The notes beneath the pieces were generated by a model. The model was not told the DNA's origin, made no database searches, and worked only from the letters and a program-made list of their open reading frames with translations. Positions 45,637-53,936 of a DNA stretch of 64,000 nt are shown here, piece by piece. The stretch comes from Mycolicibacterium pulveris. GTDB lineage: Bacteria > Actinomycetota > Actinomycetes > Mycobacteriales > Mycobacteriaceae. Position 1 is the stretch's first letter. Each line of letters begins with the position of its first letter. Made by a program: the position numbers and the translations under genes. The DNA lies in the NCBI RefSeq assembly GCF_010725725.1, contig NZ_AP022599.1:2666001-2730000 (forward strand). The letters are read 5' to 3'.

Positions 45637-46008
45637 TCAGCGGTAGAACGGGACGCTGTAATCGGAGGTCCACGCGCCGCCGATGCAGCTGAGCGGAACC
45701 CCGTCGGGTGATTGAGCGACGCCCGTGTCCTCGCCGCAGGGCAGCCGGATGGGCCGCACGCCCACCAGCGGCGGTGACTCGATCCAGACGCTTCGTGAAC
45801 TGCACGCCAGCGTGTTGCCCGCGGCGTCCATGCCGAAGTTGTACCGGGTGTTCTGCACGCAGTGCTCGCCCTTCACCGCGGTGTGATCGACGTATGGCAC
45901 GCACCCGGCGCCGTCGCAGACCTGGGGTAACGCCGGTGCCGTCGGCGCGGCCGTCAACGGTGCCGCCACGAACGCGCACGCCATCGCCACTGCAGCCATC
46001 AGCCTCAT
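45637..46008 (-). CDS. Small secreted cysteine-containing protein
   Basis: 123 aa from ATG 46008. A Sec signal peptide (cleavage near residue 20-22, after PLTA) leads to a mature protein with cysteines in VCDGAGCVP, EHCVQNT, LACSS, LPCGED and LSCIGG, which could form disulfides. No known domain was recognised; it looks like one of the mycobacterial exported proteins of unknown role. It is divergent from the DUF732 gene by 55 bp. Confidence 0.7.
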   Translation of the reverse strand: MRLMAAVAMACAFVAAPLTAAPTAPALPQVCDGAGCVPYVDHTAVKGEHCVQNTRYNFGMDAAGNTLACSSRSVWIESPPLVGVRPIRLPCGEDTGVAQSPDGVPLSCIGGAWTSDYSVPFYR

Positions 46009-46063
46009 GGGCTTAGCGTATGTGCAGGACACCGACCGCGGGATCGGAATAGGCTAGCTAGCC

Positions 46064-46408
46064 ATGAAGCTCGCCATCGCCGCCGTCGCCACCGCGGGAG
46101 CCACCGCCGCGGCGGTCGTCGCGCCCACCGCCAACGCCGACGTCGTCGCCTATCTCGTCAACGTGCACGTGCGGCCGGGTTACAACTTCCCCAACGCCGA
46201 AGCCGCGATCGGGTACGGCAACAGCATCTGCGACCGGGTCGCCGCCCAGATGGGCTACGCGGAACTGGTCGACCAGGTCAAGGCCGACTTTCACACGACG
46301 GACTACTACCAGGGCGCCTACCTGATCAACCAGGCGGTCAACGAACTGTGCCCCGCGCAGATCTGGCAGCTGCGCCAGTCCGCGGCCGGCTACACCCTGC
46401 CCGCATAA
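46064..46408 (+). CDS. DUF732 secreted protein
   Basis: 114 aa. A signal peptide (cleavage after ANA, about residue 25) is followed by the DUF732 domain: GYGNSICDRVAAQMGY and AYLINQAVNELCP with the conserved pair of cysteines. This family is large and almost restricted to mycobacteria; its function is unknown. The gene ends next to a GC-rich hairpin shared with the converging lpqH. Confidence 0.82.
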   Translation: MKLAIAAVATAGATAAAVVAPTANADVVAYLVNVHVRPGYNFPNAEAAIGYGNSICDRVAAQMGYAELVDQVKADFHTTDYYQGAYLINQAVNELCPAQIWQLRQSAAGYTLPA

Positions 46409-46452
46409 CGACGAACGGCGGCGCCCCGCTCGGGACGCCGCCGCCTTCGTCG
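46409..46452. terminator. Bidirectional hairpin terminator between DUF732 gene and lpqH
   Basis: CGACGAACGGCGGCG (46409-46423) pairs with the complement ending at 46452 (CCGCCTTCGTCG) around a GC-rich loop, with small mismatches. It begins right after the DUF732 stop and ends 8 bp before the end of lpqH. Confidence 0.6.
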
Positions 46453-46459
46453 CACCCGC

Positions 46460-46924
46460 CTACGGGCAGGTGACCTCGATCTCGAACGGCTTGTTCACCG
46501 GCTGCAGCGGGTTGGCCATGTCCACACCCGTGGCGGTACCGGTGATCTTGTAGGTGTCGCCGTCCTTTTCGACGTTGGCTTCACCCTGGCCGGTGCCCGA
46601 CTGGTAACCGAGCGTCACACCGTTGACGTTGCCCAGCCCCACCGACTGAACCGTCGGCGAATCGCCTTCGCTGACCACCGCGCCGATGCCGGTGGTCGCA
46701 TCACCGATCGCGATGTTGGTGTTGCCGCCCATCGAACTGCACACGACGGTGCCCTGGACCTCTTGGTCCTGGCCGTCGATGGTGACGGTCGTCTTGCCCT
46801 CGGCCGCCGCGGCGGTCGACGTCTCACCCGTGGTCTCGGACTTGTTGTCGCCCGAACCACAGCCGGAAAGCCCCGCGATGACAAGCGCCGCGCCACTGAC
46901 GGCAACCAGGTACCCAACCTTCAC
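46460..46924 (-). CDS. lpqH: LpqH-family lipoprotein (19-kDa antigen type)
   Basis: 154 aa with a GTG start and a strong AAAGGAG box 8-9 nt upstream. The signal peptide ends in lipobox LSGC (Cys22). A Thr/Ala-rich linker precedes the PF05481 domain with [16 protein letters not shown] and the closing VTCP; the two cysteines can form a disulfide. LpqH proteins are abundant, surface-exposed TLR2 ligands whose cell function is unclear. A second family member follows upstream at 47072. Ortholog of Rv3763 by sequence. Confidence 0.88.
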   Translation of the reverse strand: MKVGYLVAVSGAALVIAGLSGCGSGDNKSETTGETSTAAAAEGKTTVTIDGQDQEVQGTVVCSSMGGNTNIAIGDATTGIGAVVSEGDSPTVQSVGLGNVNGVTLGYQSGTGQGEANVEKDGDTYKITGTATGVDMANPLQPVNKPFEIEVTCP

Positions 46925-47071
46925 GACAGTTCTCCTTTGTGTTGTCGTGACCCGTCAAGATCGGCGGATCATCTCGGTCAGTATGGTTGGCCGTCCCAGC
47001 GTGATTACTGGGTTTTGCCGAAAAAAGCGCCGGATCGCGACGGTTGACCTGCAGATACGCCCCGGGTGTCG

Positions 47072-47500
47072 CTAACAGGACACCTTGATGTCGAACGTCC
47101 CGGATACCCGGAAACTGGGGTTGGCGGTCTCGAAGCCGTCGGCGGTCCCGGTGATGTCGTAGGTGCGCCCGGTCATGTTGACCTCGGCGGCATCGCCGAG
47201 CCCGGCGTTGTAGCTGCCGGTGAAGCCGCCGACATCGTTGATGTTCACGCTCTCGGCCGTGAGCTCGTTTTCGTTGGAGACCATCACCGTGACGCCCGAC
47301 GTCTGGTCGCCGGTGGTGATCGTGGTCAACGGTCCGGTCGAGGAGCACTGCACGGCGGTGGTGGTTTCGGGCTGCTGGCCGTTCACCGCGACCTCGGCTG
47401 TGCCCGCGACCAATTCACCCGGTCCGGGCTCATACTCCGGCGGGTTCGAGGAACATCCGGCGAGCAGCAGGGCCGCGCCGGCAAGCCACAGAATTTTCAC
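47072..47500 (-). CDS. Second LpqH-family lipoprotein
   Basis: 142 aa with a GTG start. Lipobox LLAGC places the lipid on Cys16. The domain follows the same plan as LpqH (VQCSSTGPLTTITTGDQ, YNAGLGD, ending IKVSC) but is clearly diverged, so the pair arose by an older duplication. It lies 147 bp upstream of lpqH on the same strand. Its start codon is only 17 bp from the divergent tgt start. Confidence 0.83.
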   Translation of the reverse strand: MKILWLAGAALLLAGCSSNPPEYEPGPGELVAGTAEVAVNGQQPETTTAVQCSSTGPLTTITTGDQTSGVTVMVSNENELTAESVNINDVGGFTGSYNAGLGDAAEVNMTGRTYDITGTADGFETANPSFRVSGTFDIKVSC

Positions 47501-47517
47501 AGTGCAGAATCTACGGC

Positions 47518-48798
47518 GTGATCGCGCCGAATACTGCCCGTCCGAGCGACTCGTCGGCGCCCTTCTTCACCGTCGAGGCCGAACTGCCGGGGCGGCTGGG
47601 CCGCGCGGGAACGATCCGCACCCCGCACGGCGACATCCACACCCCGGCGTTCATCCCCGTCGGCACCCAGGCCACGGTCAAGGCGGTGCTGCCCGAAGCC
47701 ATGAGAGAGCTGGGGGCGCAGGCCATCCTGGCCAACGCCTACCACCTGTACCTGCAGCCGGGCCCCGACATCGTCGCCGAAGCGGGCGGGCTGGGCGCGT
47801 TCATGAACTGGCCGGGCCCGACGTTCACCGACAGCGGCGGGTTCCAGGTGCTCTCGCTGGGCGCCGGGTTCCGCAAGGTGCTCGCGATGGACACCGAACG
47901 GGTGCAGGCCGACGACATCATCGCCGAGGGCAAGGAGCGGCTGGCCGCCGTCGACGACGACGGTGTGACGTTCCGGTCGCATCTGGACGGGTCCACCCAC
48001 CGGTTCACCCCCGAGGTGTCGATCGGGATTCAGCACCGGCTGGGCGCCGACATCATCTTCGCGTTCGACGAGCTGACCACGCTGGTCAACACCCGCGGCT
48101 ACCAGGAGCAGTCGGTGCGGCGCACGCATGCGTGGGCGCTGCGGTGCCTGGCCGAGCACCGCAGGCTGGCCGACGCGGCCGCTGCGGACAAGCCGCGGCA
48201 GGCGTTGTTCGGCGTCGTGCAGGGTGCGCAGTACGAGGATCTGCGGCGTCAGGCCGCGCGTGGGCTCGCGGAGCTCGACTTCGACGGGTTCGGCATCGGC
48301 GGGGCGTTGGAGAAGCAGAACCTGGCCACCATCGTCGGCTGGGTGTGCAGCGAGCTGCCCGCCGACAAACCCCGCCACATGCTGGGCATCAGCGAGCCCG
48401 ACGATTTGTTCGCCGCCGTCGCCGCGGGCGCGGACACCTTCGACTGCGTGTCGCCGTCGCGGGTGGCGCGCAACGCCGCGGTGTACTCGGCCACCGGCCG
48501 CTACAACATCACCAACGCCCGCTACCGCCGCGACTTCAACCCGATCGACGCCGAGTGCGGCTGCTACACCTGCGCGCACTACACCAGGGCGTATCTGCAT
48601 CACCTGTTCAAGGCCAAGGAGCTGCTGTCGGCGACGTTGTGCACCATCCACAACGAGCGGTTCATCGTGCGGCTCGTCGACCAGATCCGCGCGGCGATCC
48701 GGGCGGGGGAGTTCGACGAGCTGCGCGCCCACGTCCTCGGCCGCTACTACGCGCGTTCTTCCGCCCAAAGGGACGAACGGGCGGAAAAGTGCGAGTAA
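47518..48798 (+). CDS. tgt: tRNA-guanine transglycosylase (queuine tRNA-ribosyltransferase)
   Basis: 426 aa with a GTG start. It exchanges G34 of GUN-anticodon tRNAs for a 7-deazaguanine base. The general-base Asp105 (FTDSGGFQ), the nucleophile Asp309 (TFDCVSPSR) and the zinc site Cys347, Cys349, Cys352, His378 all fit the Zymomonas spacing. The substrate loop that reads GGLAVGE in typical bacterial enzymes is GGALEK (261-266) here, and PTRNARN is PSRVARN. Base choice may thus differ. No queuosine biosynthesis genes are in the window, so the base may be salvaged. gluQRS, the next step on tRNA-Asp, lies 1.3 kb away. Confidence 0.88.
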   Translation: MIAPNTARPSDSSAPFFTVEAELPGRLGRAGTIRTPHGDIHTPAFIPVGTQATVKAVLPEAMRELGAQAILANAYHLYLQPGPDIVAEAGGLGAFMNWPGPTFTDSGGFQVLSLGAGFRKVLAMDTERVQADDIIAEGKERLAAVDDDGVTFRSHLDGSTHRFTPEVSIGIQHRLGADIIFAFDELTTLVNTRGYQEQSVRRTHAWALRCLAEHRRLADAAAADKPRQALFGVVQGAQYEDLRRQAARGLAELDFDGFGIGGALEKQNLATIVGWVCSELPADKPRHMLGISEPDDLFAAVAAGADTFDCVSPSRVARNAAVYSATGRYNITNARYRRDFNPIDAECGCYTCAHYTRAYLHHLFKAKELLSATLCTIHNERFIVRLVDQIRAAIRAGEFDELRAHVLGRYYARSSAQRDERAEKCE

Positions 48799-48842
48799 TT
48801 TCCGCCATTTCGTCGGTCTCGGCGCGCCGGTAGCGTCAGCGC

Positions 48843-50060
48843 ATGCGAATCCTGCTGATCGGCGCGGGCGGGGTGGGCGCGGCGTTCTGTTCGATCGCGA
48901 CGCGGCGCGACTTCTTCGACCGGGTCGTCGTCTGCGACTACGACGAGGCCCGCGCCCGGCAGGCCGTCGACGCGGTCGCCGACTTCCGGTTCACCGCCGA
49001 ACGGATCGACGCCTCGAGTTCCGAGGCCGTGGCCGATCTCGCCGCGCGCCATGACATCACGCATGTGATGAACGCCGTCGACCCGCGTTTCGTCATGCCG
49101 ATCTTCACCGGCGCGCTGGCAGGCGGCGCGGACTACCTCGATATGGCCATGAGCCTGTCGCAGCGCCATCCCGAGCGGCCGTTCGAAAAGACCGGCGTCA
49201 AGCTCGGCGACGAACAGTTCGCACAAGACGCCCGGTGGCGCGACGCGGGCCGGCTGGCCCTGGTCGGCATCGGCGTGGAGCCGGGGCTGTCCGACGTGTT
49301 CGCGCGCTACGCGGCCGACCACCTGTTCTCCGACATCGACGAACTCGGTACCCGCGACGGGGCGAACCTCACGGTCGACGGCTACGACTTCGCCCCGTCG
49401 TTCTCGATCTGGACCACCATCGAGGAGTGCCTGAACCCGCCCGTGATCTGGGAGGCCGATCGCGGCTGGTTCACCACCGAGCCCTTCAGCGAGCCGGAGG
49501 TTTTCGACTTCCCCGACGGCATCGGCCCCGTCGAGTGCGTCAACGTCGAGCACGAAGAGGTGCTGCTGATGCCGCGTTGGATCAACTGCCGACGCGCGAC
49601 GTTCAAGTACGGCCTCGGCGAGGAGTTCATCGGCGTGCTCAAGACGCTGCACAAGCTCGGCCTGGACCGCACCGAGAAGGTGAGGGTGGGTCCCGTCGAG
49701 GTGAGCCCCCGCGACGTGGTCGCGGCCTGCCTGCCCGACCCGGCCCACCTCGGACCGAAGATGCGCGGCAAGACCTGCGCGGGGGTGTGGGTCACCGGCA
49801 CCGGTAAGGACGGCAACCCGCGATCGACGTACCTGTATCACGTCGTCGACAACGAGTGGTCGATGGCCGAGTACGGCCACCAGTGCGTGGTCTGGCAGAC
49901 CGCGATCAACCCCGTTGTCGCGCTGGAACTTCTGGCCGACGGCACCTGGAGCGGCGCCGGGGTGCTGGGGCCCGAGGCGTTCGACGCGGTGCCGTTTCTG
50001 GAGTTGCTGACCGCGTACGGCTCCCCGTGGGGACAGGCCGAATTGCCGCCGCGAAGCTGA
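48843..50060 (+). CDS. Saccharopine dehydrogenase-family protein
   Basis: 405 aa. The N-terminal Rossmann domain starts LLIGAGGVGAAFCSIA, followed by a C-terminal saccharopine-dehydrogenase-like domain (VGIGVEPGLSDVFARYAADHLF). Relatives make or split imine-linked amino acids such as saccharopine or carboxynorspermidine with NAD(P)H. The exact substrate is unknown. It follows tgt by 44 bp on the same strand. It ends 4 bp before a perfect 23-bp hairpin. Confidence 0.82.
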   Translation: MRILLIGAGGVGAAFCSIATRRDFFDRVVVCDYDEARARQAVDAVADFRFTAERIDASSSEAVADLAARHDITHVMNAVDPRFVMPIFTGALAGGADYLDMAMSLSQRHPERPFEKTGVKLGDEQFAQDARWRDAGRLALVGIGVEPGLSDVFARYAADHLFSDIDELGTRDGANLTVDGYDFAPSFSIWTTIEECLNPPVIWEADRGWFTTEPFSEPEVFDFPDGIGPVECVNVEHEEVLLMPRWINCRRATFKYGLGEEFIGVLKTLHKLGLDRTEKVRVGPVEVSPRDVVAACLPDPAHLGPKMRGKTCAGVWVTGTGKDGNPRSTYLYHVVDNEWSMAEYGHQCVVWQTAINPVVALELLADGTWSGAGVLGPEAFDAVPFLELLTAYGSPWGQAELPPRS

Positions 50061-50064
50061 CGCG

Positions 50065-50124
50065 GCGAACGTGGGTTACCCGCACGCCTAAAGCGACGAT
50101 CGCGTGCGGGTAACCCACGTTCGC
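50065..50124. terminator. Perfect 23-bp hairpin between convergent genes
   Basis: The arms at 50065-50087 and 50102-50124 (beginning GCGAACGTGGGTTACCCGCA) are exact complements with a 14-nt loop. It lies 4 bp after the saccharopine dehydrogenase stop and 12 bp before the end of gluQRS. Its outer bases GCGAACGT recur in the hairpin at 23553. Confidence 0.65.
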
Positions 50125-50136
50125 GCCAGAAAGGGG

Positions 50137-51012
50137 TCACTTCGGGCGGTAGATCCACGGGTGCCGCGGCAGCCGCACCGGGTCGAACACCTCTAACAGC
50201 GACTCGAGGTCGGTCGCCGTCGGCCAACCCAACGATCCCGCGATCTGCGCCAGCGCCGGCTCCACCCCGATCTCGGCCAGCGTCACCGCGCCGTCGCGCT
50301 TGGCCAGCCGCGCGCCGTCCTCGTTGAGCACCAGCGGCACATGGGCGTACGTCGGCTCGGGATAGCCGAGCAGCCGGGCCAGATACGCCTGGCGCGGCGC
50401 GGACGGCAACAGGTCGTCGCCGCGCACCACCTGGTCGATACCCTGCGCGGCGTCGTCGACCACCACGGCGAGGTTGTAGGCGGCGACGCCGTCACCGCGG
50501 CGCACCACGAAGTCGTCGACGATGCCGGTATAGCGCCCGTGCAGCACATCCTCGACGGTGTAGGTGATCTCGTCGGTGCGCAGCCGCAGCGCGGGTGGGC
50601 GGCCCGTCTCCTCGCGGCGTCGCTGCCGATCCGCGTCGGTGAGGTCGCGGCAGGTACCCGGGTACGCCCCCTGCGGTGCGTGTGGCGCGCGCGGGGCCTG
50701 CGCGATATCCCTTCTGCTGCAGAAACATTCGTACAGCAGGCCGCGAGCGTTGAGGTCGGCGACGACGGCGTCGTACCGCTGTGCGTGCGCGGATTGCCAC
50801 TCGACCGGGCCGTCCCAGGTCACCCCGATTGCGGCCAGGTCCTTGAGTTGCCGCGCGGCGATGTCGGCGAAGGTCCGGTCGTCGAGGTCCTCCACCCGCA
50901 TCACGAAGCGCCGCTGCGTCGATCGCGCGAACAGCCACGCCAGGACCGCGGTGCGCAGATTGCCGATATGCAGGTCAGCCGATGGGCTGGGGGCGAACCT
51001 GCCGGTGTTCAT
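50137..51012 (-). CDS. gluQ: Glutamyl-queuosine tRNA(Asp) synthetase GluQRS
   Basis: 291 aa, a truncated glutamyl-tRNA synthetase that has the catalytic domain only and no anticodon-binding domain. HIGN (in [10 protein letters not shown]) and KRDGAVTL stand for the HIGH and KMSKS motifs. The zinc site CFC...YPGTC, typical of GluQRS, is intact. It attaches glutamate to the queuosine base of tRNA-Asp, so it needs the product of Tgt. Divergent from the MFS gene by 189 bp. Confidence 0.9.
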   Translation of the reverse strand: MNTGRFAPSPSADLHIGNLRTAVLAWLFARSTQRRFVMRVEDLDDRTFADIAARQLKDLAAIGVTWDGPVEWQSAHAQRYDAVVADLNARGLLYECFCSRRDIAQAPRAPHAPQGAYPGTCRDLTDADRQRRREETGRPPALRLRTDEITYTVEDVLHGRYTGIVDDFVVRRGDGVAAYNLAVVVDDAAQGIDQVVRGDDLLPSAPRQAYLARLLGYPEPTYAHVPLVLNEDGARLAKRDGAVTLAEIGVEPALAQIAGSLGWPTATDLESLLEVFDPVRLPRHPWIYRPK

Positions 51013-51201
51013 CGGTGCAATCTATCCAGAGCGACGACGAACCCCATGCAAGGAAGCAATTGTTGCGCGTCGCGGTGTAACAGGCGTGGCGCGCGGGCTA
51101 TTGGGGTATGAACGACGAGTACCACCCAACAGAACAACGGCGTGGCCAGAGGTGTCGATCGCCAACCGGCCGGGAACCGTGACACGGAGACGAGAGAACT
51201 C

Positions 51202-52602
51202 ATGGACGTCGGCGACTCCGGATCCTCCGCGCAAACGCCGCACCCGGCAGCCCGCAAGGACGAACCACCCGGCGTTGTGCGAAAGGCCATCGCGGCCTCT
51301 GCCATCGGCAACGCCACCGAATGGTTCGACTACGGCCTCTACGCCTACGGCGTCACCTACATCTCGGCGGCGATCTTCCCCGGCGACGGCGCCACCGCGA
51401 CGCTGCTGGCGCTGATGACGTTCGCGGTGTCCTTCCTCGTGCGGCCCCTCGGCGGGTTCTTCTGGGGACCGCTGGGCGACCGCTTCGGCCGCAAGCAGGT
51501 GCTGGCGATCACCATCCTGTTGATGGCGGGTGCGACGCTGTGCGTCGGCCTGGTGCCGTCGTACGCCGCGATCGGGATGTGGGCGCCGGCACTCATGGTG
51601 GTGCTGAGGATGATTCAGGGCTTCTCCACCGGTGGTGAGTACGGCGGCGCGGCCACCTTCATGGCCGAGTACGCGCCCGCGCGTCGCCGCGGAATGCTCG
51701 GCAGCTTCCTCGAGTTCGGCACCCTGGCGGGTTTCTCGGCGGGCGCGCTGATGATGCTGGGCTTCTCGCTGGTGCTCGGCGACGAGCAGATGGCCACGTG
51801 GGGTTGGCGGCTGCCGTTCCTGATCGCGGCTCCGCTGGGCCTCATCGGCCTGTACCTGCGCACCCGGCTGGACGAAACCCCGGTGTTCAAGGACCTGGAG
51901 CAAGAAGACCGAACAGAGAAGGGAATCGGCGCCGAGTTCAAGGACCTTCTCGTCGAGTACTGGGGTCCGATCCTGCGGCTGGGCGGACTGGTGGTGGCGC
52001 TCAACGTCGTCAATTACACGCTGCTGACCTACATGCCGACCTACCTGGAGACCTCGATCGGGCTGTCCACCGACATGTCGCTGGTCGTGCCGATCATCGG
52101 CATGCTTTCGATGATGGTGTTCCTGCCGTTCGCCGGGCTGGCCTCGGACCGGTTCGGCCGCAAACCGCTGTGGTGGATATCGCTGATCGGCCTGCTGGTC
52201 GCCGTCGTGCCGATGTTCATGCTGATGTCGACGGGTGTCCTTGGCGCCATCATCGGCTTCGCCGTGCTGGGCCTGCTGTACGTGCCGCAGCTGGCGACGA
52301 TCTCGGCGACGTTCCCCGCTATGTTCCCGACCCACGTGCGGTATGCGGGGTTCGCGATCGCCTACAACGTCTCGACGGCCATCTTCGGCGGCACCGCACC
52401 CGCGCTCAACGATTGGATGGTCGGCGTGACCGGAAACAACCTGATGCCGGCGTTCTACATGATGCTCGCCTGTGTGGTCGGGATGGTGGCGCTGCTCAAG
52501 TGCCCCGAAACCGCCCGCTGTCCGCTGCACGGCACCGAGATCCCCGGCACCGAGGACGCACCCCCGCCCGTCGACTACGACCGCGAGCTCACGCCCACCT
52601 GA
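51202..52602 (+). CDS. MFS metabolite:H+ symporter (MHS/ProP-like)
   Basis: 466 aa from ATG 51202; an earlier in-frame start lacks a ribosome-binding site. Twelve membrane helices are predicted. The MHS motifs NATEWFDYGLYAYG (helix 1) and GDRFGRKQVLAI (loop 2-3), plus the central repeat SDRFGRKPLWW, place it with symporters for proline/betaine, dicarboxylates, shikimate and similar small acids. It converges on the aminotransferase gene with a 1-bp gap and is the likely importer for the catabolic island, though the island operator is not seen upstream of it. Confidence 0.88.
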   Translation: MDVGDSGSSAQTPHPAARKDEPPGVVRKAIAASAIGNATEWFDYGLYAYGVTYISAAIFPGDGATATLLALMTFAVSFLVRPLGGFFWGPLGDRFGRKQVLAITILLMAGATLCVGLVPSYAAIGMWAPALMVVLRMIQGFSTGGEYGGAATFMAEYAPARRRGMLGSFLEFGTLAGFSAGALMMLGFSLVLGDEQMATWGWRLPFLIAAPLGLIGLYLRTRLDETPVFKDLEQEDRTEKGIGAEFKDLLVEYWGPILRLGGLVVALNVVNYTLLTYMPTYLETSIGLSTDMSLVVPIIGMLSMMVFLPFAGLASDRFGRKPLWWISLIGLLVAVVPMFMLMSTGVLGAIIGFAVLGLLYVPQLATISATFPAMFPTHVRYAGFAIAYNVSTAIFGGTAPALNDWMVGVTGNNLMPAFYMMLACVVGMVALLKCPETARCPLHGTEIPGTEDAPPPVDYDRELTPT

Positions 52603-52603
52603 G

Positions 52604-53854
52604 CTACAGGACGGCACTCACCGCGTCGGACCATATCCCGGCGGCCTCGTCGACCTCGTCGGACGACACCACCAGCGCCGGAATGAACCGCACCACCTGG
52701 CCCCACGCGCCGCACGTCAACAGCAGCAGGCCGCGTCGGGCGGCTTCCTGCTGCACGGCCAGCGCCTTCGCCCCGTCGGGTCTGCCTGCGGCGTCACGGA
52801 ATTCGACACCGATCATCAGCCCCAGGCCGCGCACGTCGGTGATCGCGTCGTACTTGTCGGCGACGGTGCGCAGCGCCTCGCGCAACTGCGCGCCCCGCTC
52901 GGCGGTATTGCGCACCAGCTGCTCGTCTTGAATCACGTCGAGGGTGGCCACCGCCGCGGCGCAGGCCACGGCGTTGGCGCCGTAGGTGCCGCCCTGTGAG
53001 CCGGGCCAGGCCTTCTCCATCAGCGTCGACGACGCCGCGATGCCCGACAGCGGAAAGCCCGACGCCAAGCCCTTGGCGGTGACGAGGATGTCGGGCCGTG
53101 CGTCGAAGTGCTCCCCGCCCCAGAACCGGCCGGTGCGGCCGAACCCGGTCTGCACCTCGTCGACCACCAGCAGGATGCCGTGCGCGTCCGCGCGTTCGCG
53201 CAGACCGGCGAAGAACCGTTCGTTGGCCGGGACGTAGCCGCCCTCACCGAGGACCGGTTCGACGACGAACGCGGCCGTGTCGGCCGGTGCGCTCAACGTC
53301 TGCAGCACGTAGTCGAGTTGGGCCAGCGCGAAGTCGGTCGCCTGCTCGACGGGCCAGCCGAAATGGGCCGGGTCGGGGAACGGTGCGACGTGCACCCCGG
53401 CCATCAACGGCGCGAACCCGGACCGAAACCTGGTGCCCGACGTCGTCATCGACGCCGCGGCCACGGTGCGTCCGTGGAAGCCGCCGTGGAACACGATGAC
53501 GTTGGGGCGGCCGGTGGCCTGCCGCGCCAGCCGCAGCGCCGCCTCGACGGCCTCGCTGCCCGAGTTCGCGAAGAACACGCGGTCCAGGCCCGCGGGCAGG
53601 ACCTCACCCAACCGTTCGACGAGCGTGAGCAGGGGCCGGTGCATCACGGTGGTGTACTGGCCGTGGATCAGCGTGGCGACCTGGCGTTGGGCAGCCTGCA
53701 CCACGCGGGGGTGACAGTGACCGGTGCTGGTCACGCCGATACCCGCGGTGAAGTCCAGATAGCGGCGGCCCTGCTCGTCGAACAGCTGCACGCCCTCGCC
53801 GCGTGCGGCGAGCACGCCGGTGGCCTGCTTGAGAATTTGCGAGAGTTCTGCCAC
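52604..53854 (-). CDS. Class III (omega-amino acid) aminotransferase
   Basis: 416 aa from GTG 53854, chosen for the AGGGGA box 7 nt upstream; the longer ATG at 53896 would lie inside the operator. Fold-type I class III aminotransferase like 4-aminobutyrate or acetylornithine transaminases: ANSGSEAVEAALRLAR, VDEVQTGFGR with cofactor Asp232, and PLP-Lys261 in VTAKGLASGFP. It moves a terminal or side amino group from its substrate and yields a semialdehyde, which the divergent dehydrogenase can oxidise. The promoter region is shared with that gene and holds operator O1. Confidence 0.9.
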   Translation of the reverse strand: MAELSQILKQATGVLAARGEGVQLFDEQGRRYLDFTAGIGVTSTGHCHPRVVQAAQRQVATLIHGQYTTVMHRPLLTLVERLGEVLPAGLDRVFFANSGSEAVEAALRLARQATGRPNVIVFHGGFHGRTVAAASMTTSGTRFRSGFAPLMAGVHVAPFPDPAHFGWPVEQATDFALAQLDYVLQTLSAPADTAAFVVEPVLGEGGYVPANERFFAGLRERADAHGILLVVDEVQTGFGRTGRFWGGEHFDARPDILVTAKGLASGFPLSGIAASSTLMEKAWPGSQGGTYGANAVACAAAVATLDVIQDEQLVRNTAERGAQLREALRTVADKYDAITDVRGLGLMIGVEFRDAAGRPDGAKALAVQQEAARRGLLLLTCGAWGQVVRFIPALVVSSDEVDEAAGIWSDAVSAVL

Positions 53855-53876
53855 GCCACGTCCCCTAGAGCCTAGA

Positions 53877-53905
53877 TTGCCGTAGATTGTCGACAATCAG
53901 ACTAT
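53877..53905. promoter_or_regulatory. Operator O1 in the divergent aminotransferase/dehydrogenase promoter
   Basis: The 14-bp perfect palindrome GATTGTCGACAATC is at 53885-53898. For the plus-strand gene a TTGCCG -35 (53877-53882) and GACTAT -10 (53900-53905) are 17 bp apart and the palindrome fills the spacer. For the minus-strand gene TAGGCT (53874-53869) can act as -10, with the palindrome over the -35 region. Binding of a repressor would shut both genes. Confidence 0.65.
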
Positions 53906-53936
53906 CCGTCGGGCCGCCGGGGCGAAGGGAATTGGA

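Noticed and set aside
47220..48833. A 537-codon plus-strand frame overlapping tgt
   Set aside because: Different frame from tgt, rich in Arg/Gly and overlapping the lipoprotein gene; tgt carries all catalytic residues.
53855..53896. Longer aminotransferase start at ATG 53896
   Set aside because: It would place the first codons in operator O1; the GTG at 53854 has a good ribosome-binding site and matches the usual family start.
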